From the NCBI RefSeq assembly GCF_023343835.1, contig NC_064443.1, positions 2,728,001 to 2,792,000 of the forward strand: DNA of 64,000 bases. The letters run 5' to 3'. Shown piece by piece: positions 59,801-64,000 of this stretch; position 1 is the stretch's first letter, and each line of letters opens with the position of its first letter. The notes under the pieces were generated by a model. The model was not told where the DNA came from and did not search any database. It saw nothing but the letters and a program-made list of their open reading frames with translations. This DNA comes from Lagopus muta. Taxonomy: Eukaryota; Chordata; Aves; Galliformes; Phasianidae. Both the position numbers and the translations under genes were made by a program.

Positions 59801-61238
59801 CTACTTCCTCTTTGGTTCCTGTTTGTTTGCCTGTCTCATGCTGGCCGCTGTCCCTCCTCGTGGCGGCTCTGGGGCAGCGTCTCTGACTGGGGAGCTCTCC
59901 TTGACGTGTCTCTCAGAGTTCCTTTTGCTGGAGAACGTGGTGCATCATTTCAAGTTTCCCTGCGTGCTTGATCTGAAGATGGGGACCAGACAGCACGGGG
60001 ATGATGCCTCTGAGGAGAAAGCTGCTCGGCAGATGAAGAAGTGTGAACAGAGCACTTCTGCCACCTTGGGCGTGCGAGTGTGTGGGATGCAGGTAGGAAT
60101 CCCCGAGGCTGCAGATGCTGCATGTTCCTTTTCCCAGTCCCACTGGAGCTTCTAGTTGTTAATGTTTGCTGCCGAGCTCTGAGTTAGCAGGTGGGTGTGC
60201 TGGAGTTCATGATACATACTGTTGGTCTTCATGTGAAAGCCCAGAGCAAAGGAACTTGCTTCTCCCATGGTGGTCTGCTTGTTTGCAGAAAACATGGGGA
60301 CTTTTTAAAGCAACTGCTCTTCTTGCTTGGTGTTAAGCTAGAGCTGCAGCACTGGTGGAGATGTCTTTCTGTTCTGCCATTCATCCATGTGTTGAGAGTT
60401 AAACATCTGTTTTCCTATTGTGGTTACACCCTGAGCACAAGGATTTGCTGCTGGTGCTGTTGTGCAATAGAGCCAGTCCTTTCCCCGCCTGCAGAGGCAT
60501 CTCATAGTCCATATCTCTGCCCACAGACTGAAGCAAGGAGGGCTGATCACATCTAATCACATGATAAGCTGTGTGGGGATGCAGGGGGCAGCAGGGCTGC
60601 TCCTTCTGTCTCCTGGGTGTGGTGATGTGAGTTCCCTCTGCCCTGTCAGTAGGAGGCAGCTCTGGGCTCTCCGTGTGTTGCCTTAACCTTGTGTTCCCAC
60701 TTGATGTGCATTTCCTTTGGTGTTCCAGGTCTACCAGCTGAACACAGGGCATTACTTATGCAGGAATAAATACTATGGACGTGGTCTTTCCATCGAGGGC
60801 TTCCGCAATGCCCTCTACCAGTATCTCCACAACGGCATAGAGCTGCGCAAGGACCTCTTTGAGCCTGTCCTTGCCAAACTCCGAAGCTTGAAGGCAGTTT
60901 TGGAGAGACAGGCCTCCTACCGCTTCTACTCCAGCTCCCTTCTCATCATTTACGACGGAAAGGACAGCAGGGCAGAGATGTTTGTGGAGTGCCACTCGGA
61001 GACGCGCCTGAAGCAGATGGCCAGCTCTGTGCCGGAGAGCCTTCAGGATGGCGGCAGCATGGAGCCCAGCTCCCCCCCACACCCCATGGTGGATGTGCGT
61101 ATGATTGACTTTGCACACAGCACATTCAAAGGCTTCCGTGATGACCCCACTGTGCACGACGGACCTGACAGAGGTTATGTGTTTGGGCTGGAGAGCCTCA
61201 TCAACATCATGGAACAGCTGCGTGAGGGAAACCAGTAG
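53846..61238 (+). CDS. IP6K1: Inositol hexakisphosphate kinase 1, five coding exons
   Basis: IP6K1 phosphorylates InsP6 to 5-PP-InsP5 (InsP7), an energy and signalling metabolite. Coding exons: 53846-54068, 56352-56562, 57114-57298, 59917-60092 and 60729-61238, joining to 434 residues (human 441). The start [15 protein letters not shown] matches human; the exon probably begins at 53726 after TTTCCAG and is non-coding before the ATG. The kinase signature PCVLDLKMG lies at about residues 221-229, YSSSLL at about 332-337 and the metal-binding VRMIDF near 388-393. Exon 2 carries a basic segment ([11 protein letters not shown]) typical of the variable, disordered middle. The divergent stretch before VDVRMIDF is shorter than in human. 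Introns between coding exons are 0.55-2.6 kb and hold two CR1-type pieces (56.6 and 57.6 kb), otherwise nothing recognisable. Confidence 0.97.
54069..56351 (+). other. IP6K1: IP6K1 intron between the first two coding exons
   Basis: About 2.3 kb without recognisable exons, RNA genes or repeats. The open frames on either strand look random in composition. Confidence 0.7.
56608..56692 (-). mobile_element. Short CR1 3' fragment
   Basis: ATCACAGAATTGTAGGGGTT, GGAAGGGACCTCCAGAGATC and CCAACCCCCTGCCAAAGCAG are standard avian CR1 3'-end text on the minus strand. It begins 46 bases after an IP6K1 coding exon. Confidence 0.9.
57299..59916 (+). other. IP6K1: IP6K1 intron with old repeat DNA
   Basis: This 2.6-kb intron is moderately AT-rich. 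Its first third includes a likely old CR1-type segment (annotated separately). The remainder, 58130-59900, shows no exon, RNA gene or repeat that I can name. Confidence 0.65.
57620..58130 (-). mobile_element. Probable old CR1-like LINE remnant
   Basis: The plus strand reads ATGATCATCCTTGTCACC, then TTGAGCCTCTTCCAG, then GTAACCAGAACTGTGCACC. This is the same word order as the 3' part of CR1-type LINEs read backwards (ATCATCCTTGTGGCCC ... CTCCAACAG ... CCAGAACTGGAC). Further weak matches run toward 58130 (CATTGACCAGCA...). It is more diverged than the other CR1 copies, so it is probably old. Confidence 0.42.
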
Positions 61239-61782
61239 CTCTGGGCCATGGCCGCTTATTCTTGTCCTGGTGACTGGAGCAGACACGACCACCTCCTACC
61301 ACGGGGAACAGCAGCCACTTCAGTTTTAGAACAATTGTATTGCTCCACTGTTTTTAAATGTACTCGGAGAGAAGAGCTGAAGGGAGGCACAGTGGAAGAG
61401 CTCCTCAAACTGACCGCAACAGCTCCGCCTCCTCGGGGGGGCTTTATGGCTGCCTGCTGGGGCTCTCGGTACTTTGCTCCTCCCATGTGTATTTTGGAGG
61501 GGGGACCTGGCCCTAGGGAAGGGAAAGCAGGAGGACGCAGGGCTCTGGAGGGCTGCAGCTGTGGCTTGGGGAACCTCCTGCCTCGGCAGCCTCCTCCAGG
61601 CCTTGGCTCGAAATTCTCCCGGGGCACCGGAGCAGCAGCCGGCAGGCTCTATGGGGCAGGTGCTCTGCATGCTCCCTGGCTGGCATTGCTAGCTCTGCCC
61701 TCTGTTTTGCCGTTGGGCCTTTGCTTTTGATGCTGCCTTTTCCTTCTGTTTGGGCACTGTGAATAACCGACCCAAACAGGGA

Positions 61783-61788
61783 AATAAA
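61783..61788 (+). terminator. IP6K1: Proximal poly(A) signal AATAAA for IP6K1
   Basis: A canonical AATAAA in an A-rich patch, about 545 bases after the stop codon. Confidence 0.75.
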
Positions 61789-62503
61789 ATGACCAAATGC
61801 AACCTAGGGCAGAGCTGCGGGGGGAGGAAACGCTGCACTCCCGGTGCTGTCTTTGCCCCTGCGGCCCTGGGCAGGCCCCGGGACAGCACGGGCAGGGCTC
61901 TGCCACCGTGACTCTGCCCTGGGCCCCCGACCAAGCCACAGCTCAGCTCGTGGGCTAGCAATAGTACTTGTAGCAGTTAACGTGACCCCGGCCCTGCAGC
62001 GGGGCGTTCAACCGTTCCCCTTGTAATCGTCGGTCCCGCCGCTTGTATGCAAGGATCTCTCTGTTCCGCGGGCTCGGCCTGCCGGCTCCTGCAGGCACGG
62101 CGCTACTTCCTGCTCCGGGCTCCGCGCTGGAGACACCCGGCCGGCACGGATTACCGCTGGGCTGCGCCCGCCCCCCCAACCGTGCTCCGCCCGCGGCTTC
62201 CCGAGCCGGGGACGCTCAGTTCGCTGCTGTCCCGGCCCCTTCGCCCCGCGTGTCTTCGCTGCGCCCCGGTCGCTCCCTTCCTGCTCTCCCCGCCTCATCC
62301 CGCGGCACTTCTGCCCCGGCTCGGCTCTGCTCTCCCCTCCGCTCGCTCCCTCCGTCGCTTCTGCGGGCGGCCGCGCTGCCCGGCCGAGCCGCGGGGTTCG
62401 GGGTGGGCTGCAGTGAGGAGCCCGGGGCAGCGGGAGCAGCCCTGTGCCCGGCCGGGCTGTCCGGAGCCGCCTTCCCTCGCCCCCGGTGCGGAGGGCCGCC
62501 GCC

Positions 62504-62511
62504 TGTACATA
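62504..62511 (+). promoter_or_regulatory. Pumilio-type element TGTACATA in the distal 3' UTR
   Basis: The word fits the UGUANAUA consensus of Pumilio proteins. It matters only if IP6K1 transcripts reach the distal poly(A) signal 48 bases further on. Confidence 0.35.
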
Positions 62512-62558
62512 ACCGCCTCCGTCCGCTGTCCGCTGTCCGTGCTCGCCCAGCGCCGCGC

Positions 62559-62564
62559 ATTAAA
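62559..62564 (+). terminator. IP6K1: Possible distal poly(A) signal ATTAAA for IP6K1
   Basis: ATTAAA is followed within about 15-35 bases by TGGTTTTGG and TGTGTCTGCGTGTGT, a good GU-rich downstream element. It stands alone in CpG-rich DNA. Confidence 0.5.
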
Positions 62565-62621
62565 GGAGCTGGTTTTGGCCCTGTGTCTGCGTGTGTCCGC
62601 GGGGCGGGAGTGCGCGGGGGC

Positions 62622-62811
62622 GGCTCCGCCTCCCATTGGGTGGGAGCAGTGGTGGCTCCGCCTCCCATTGGGTGGGAGCAGTGGTGGCTCCGCTTCCTAT
62701 TGGGTGGGGGCAGCGGTGGCTCCGCCTCCCATTGGGTGGGGGCAGCGGTGGCTCCGCCTCCCACTGGATGGGAGCAGTGATGGCTCTGCCTCCCATTGGT
62801 TGAGGCACAGG
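62622..62811. repeat. Six-copy 32-bp tandem repeat with CCAAT boxes upstream of GMPPB
   Basis: Units begin at 62622, 62654, 62686, 62718, 62750 and 62782, exactly 32 bases apart with no indels; the last is partial. Each carries GGCTCCGCCTCCC-like GC-rich text followed by ATTGG, an inverted CCAAT (NF-Y) box. Perfect ATTGG occurs at 62635, 62667, 62699, 62731 and 62795; unit 5 has ACTGG. The array ends about 80 bases before the GMPPB start codon. Confidence 0.97.
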
Positions 62812-62889
62812 TGTCCCCGCCCCTCAGAGCGGGCCCGGCGGTGACGCGTCAGGCGCGCGCGGCGCTGACGTGTCGGCACGGGCGCGGGG
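62812..62889 (+). promoter_or_regulatory. GMPPB: GMPPB proximal promoter with CRE/UPRE-like words
   Basis: Between the CCAAT array and the start codon lie the 10-base palindrome TGACGCGTCA (62842-62851) and TGACGTG (62866-62872). Both are ATF/CREB or ATF6/XBP1-type cores. There is no TATA box. Transcription probably starts within this segment, giving a short 5' UTR. Confidence 0.55.
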
Positions 62890-63949
62890 ATGCGGGCGCT
62901 GATCCTGGTGGGCGGCTTCGGGACGCGGCTGCGGCCGCTGACCCTGAGCCGACCGAAGCCGCTGGTGGAGTTCTGCAACAAGGCGCTGCTGCTGCACCAG
63001 CTGGAGGCGCTGCGCCAGGTACGGGCCGCTCCGGGGGGGAAGCCGGGCCCCGCCGCCCCGTCGCCCCCCTGACCAGCCAGCTCCCGCAGGCGGGCGTCAG
63101 CCACGTGGTGCTGGCCGTGAGCTACATGTCCGAGGCGCTGGAGGCCGCTATGCGCGAGCAGGAGCAGCGGGTAAGGGACCCCCGCACCCCCGCCCCGCCC
63201 CGCTCCGCCCCGCCCCGCTCTGACAGCTCTGCCCGCAGCTCGGCATCCGCATCTCCCTGTCCCACGAGAAGGAGCCGCTGGGCACAGGTAGGGGCGGGCG
63301 GCGGGAGGGGCGCTGGGAGGGGTGCGGGTGAAGCCCGGTGGCCGAGAGCGCTGCCGGCGCCGGGGATGCTGGGATGGGCGCGGGTGATGGGGATGGAGGG
63401 CTGCTGATGGTCGGTGGGTGGGAGAGCTGATGGGCACGAGGCTGGGGACGGGCGGTGTGGACGGCGGCTGGGAAGGCCGATGGGCACGAGGGACAACGGG
63501 ATGAGCGAAGGTAGCATCGACAGCGGCTGAGCGACAGCTGGCGGCTGGGAGCGTTGGTGGAAGCGGGGACACCGAGATGGGCACAGGCAGCATCCAGCTC
63601 GAGGCTGGGCTGTCCCCGGCCCCGTGGTGGCACTGACAGCTGGGCAGCGGGACCGCTGGCGTTGGCGCGGGACCTGCTGGCCGAGGGCGGGGAGCCCTTT
63701 TTCGTCCTCAACAGCGACGTGATCTGCGAGTTCCCCTTTGCGGCGCTGGCCCAATTCCACCGGCGGCACGGCGGCGAGGGCTCCATCGTGGTCACTCGTG
63801 TGGAGGAGCCGGCCAAGTACGGCGTGGTGGTGAGCGAGCCTGACAGCGGCCGCATCTGCCGCTTTGTGGAGAAGCCACGCGTCTTCGTATCCAACAAGAT
63901 CAATGCCGGCCTCTACATCTTCAGCCCCGGCATCCTGCAACGCATCCAG
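62890..63949 (+). CDS. GMPPB: GDP-mannose pyrophosphorylase B, first four exons (gene continues right)
   Basis: GMPPB joins mannose-1-phosphate and GTP to make GDP-mannose, the cytosolic donor behind N-glycans, GPI anchors and O-mannosylation. Exons in the window: 62890-63018, 63090-63170, 63239-63287 and 63648-63949. They read in frame for 187 residues and end at a GTAGGG donor, so about half of the roughly 360-residue protein lies outside. The nucleotidyltransferase signature [15 protein letters not shown] and [10 protein letters not shown] open the protein. [10 protein letters not shown] holds the catalytic-site Asp. KYGVVV and [16 protein letters not shown] are conserved substrate-pocket stretches. 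The left-handed beta-helix C-terminal domain is missing because of the window edge. The 360-base intron 3 is GC-rich and otherwise unremarkable. Confidence 0.97.
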
Positions 63950-64000
63950 GTAGGGCTGGGCTGGGAGCTGGGGGCTGGGTCTAGAGGCTGTGTCCTCATG

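Larger units (their letters stand above)
61239..62585 (+). other. IP6K1: IP6K1 3' UTR, short and probable long forms
   Basis: From the stop codon, GC-rich sequence runs to an AATAAA at 61783-61788. If that site is skipped, transcription could continue through CpG-rich DNA to ATTAAA at 62559-62564, which has a GU-rich stretch directly after it. The long form would carry a Pumilio-type TGTACATA and end about 40 bases before the GMPPB promoter repeat. Open frames here look like composition artefacts. Confidence 0.55.

Noticed and set aside
59533-59886. A 117-residue open frame in an IP6K1 intron with protein-like composition
   Set aside because: No start context, splice support or family resemblance. 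It ends at random before the next IP6K1 exon.
62622-62811. CRISPR-like regular spacing
   Set aside because: The whole 32-bp period is repeated with no unique spacers, and the locus is in a bird genome. It is a simple minisatellite.
62043-62844. Open frames with repeated GGSASHWVGAVVAPP-like text on both strands near GMPPB
   Set aside because: The repetition comes from the 32-bp promoter array. It is not a multiple of three, so all frames show it. The frames cross promoter DNA with no splice or start support.

Overview
The window is vertebrate nuclear DNA from a bird, most likely a galliform (chicken or a close relative). The introns are short and GC-rich, the genes are densely packed with CpG-rich starts, and the recognisable repeats are CR1 LINE pieces. 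The gene set matches the human 3p21.31 region (chicken chromosome 12 by recollection; the species is inferred from protein resemblance, not searched).

Layout. Positions 1-3531 are the end of a DAG1 intron. The last DAG1 coding exon (dystroglycan, +) fills 3532-5940, with its 3' UTR to about 7060. NICN1 (+, 7264-9292) and AMT (+, 9639-11473) follow in tandem. AMT ends tail-to-tail with TCTA (-, 11590-12537). TCTA and UBA7 (+, 12603-18955) start head-to-head with 65 bases between their start codons. UBA7 ends tail-to-tail with INKA1 (-, 19130-20852), which is head-to-head with CDHR4 (+, 21414-26420). IP6K1 (+) has its CpG promoter near 27 kb, a roughly 26-kb AT-richer first intron, five coding exons from 53846 to 61238 and a long 3' UTR. 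GMPPB (+) begins at 62890, directly after a six-copy 32-bp repeat carrying CCAAT boxes, and runs off the right edge.

The genes do not form one pathway, but some links exist. DAG1 encodes the heavily O-mannosylated matrix receptor, and GMPPB makes the GDP-mannose on which that mannosylation depends. AMT is the mitochondrial T-protein of glycine cleavage, NICN1 belongs to the tubulin polyglutamylase complex, UBA7 is a ubiquitin-like E1, INKA1 inhibits PAK4, CDHR4 is an atypical cadherin and IP6K1 makes inositol pyrophosphates.

Points that stand out: the 32-bp helically phased CCAAT array at GMPPB; the 65-bp TCTA/UBA7 divergent start region, which is also a synteny junction relative to mammals; and three surplus bases in G/C runs that break the INKA1 (two) and CDHR4 (one) frames while the other genes read cleanly. 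No CRISPR array, tRNA, rRNA, provirus or novel multigene system was found. Exon borders were set by hand from GT/AG sites, reading phase and remembered orthologue sequences.
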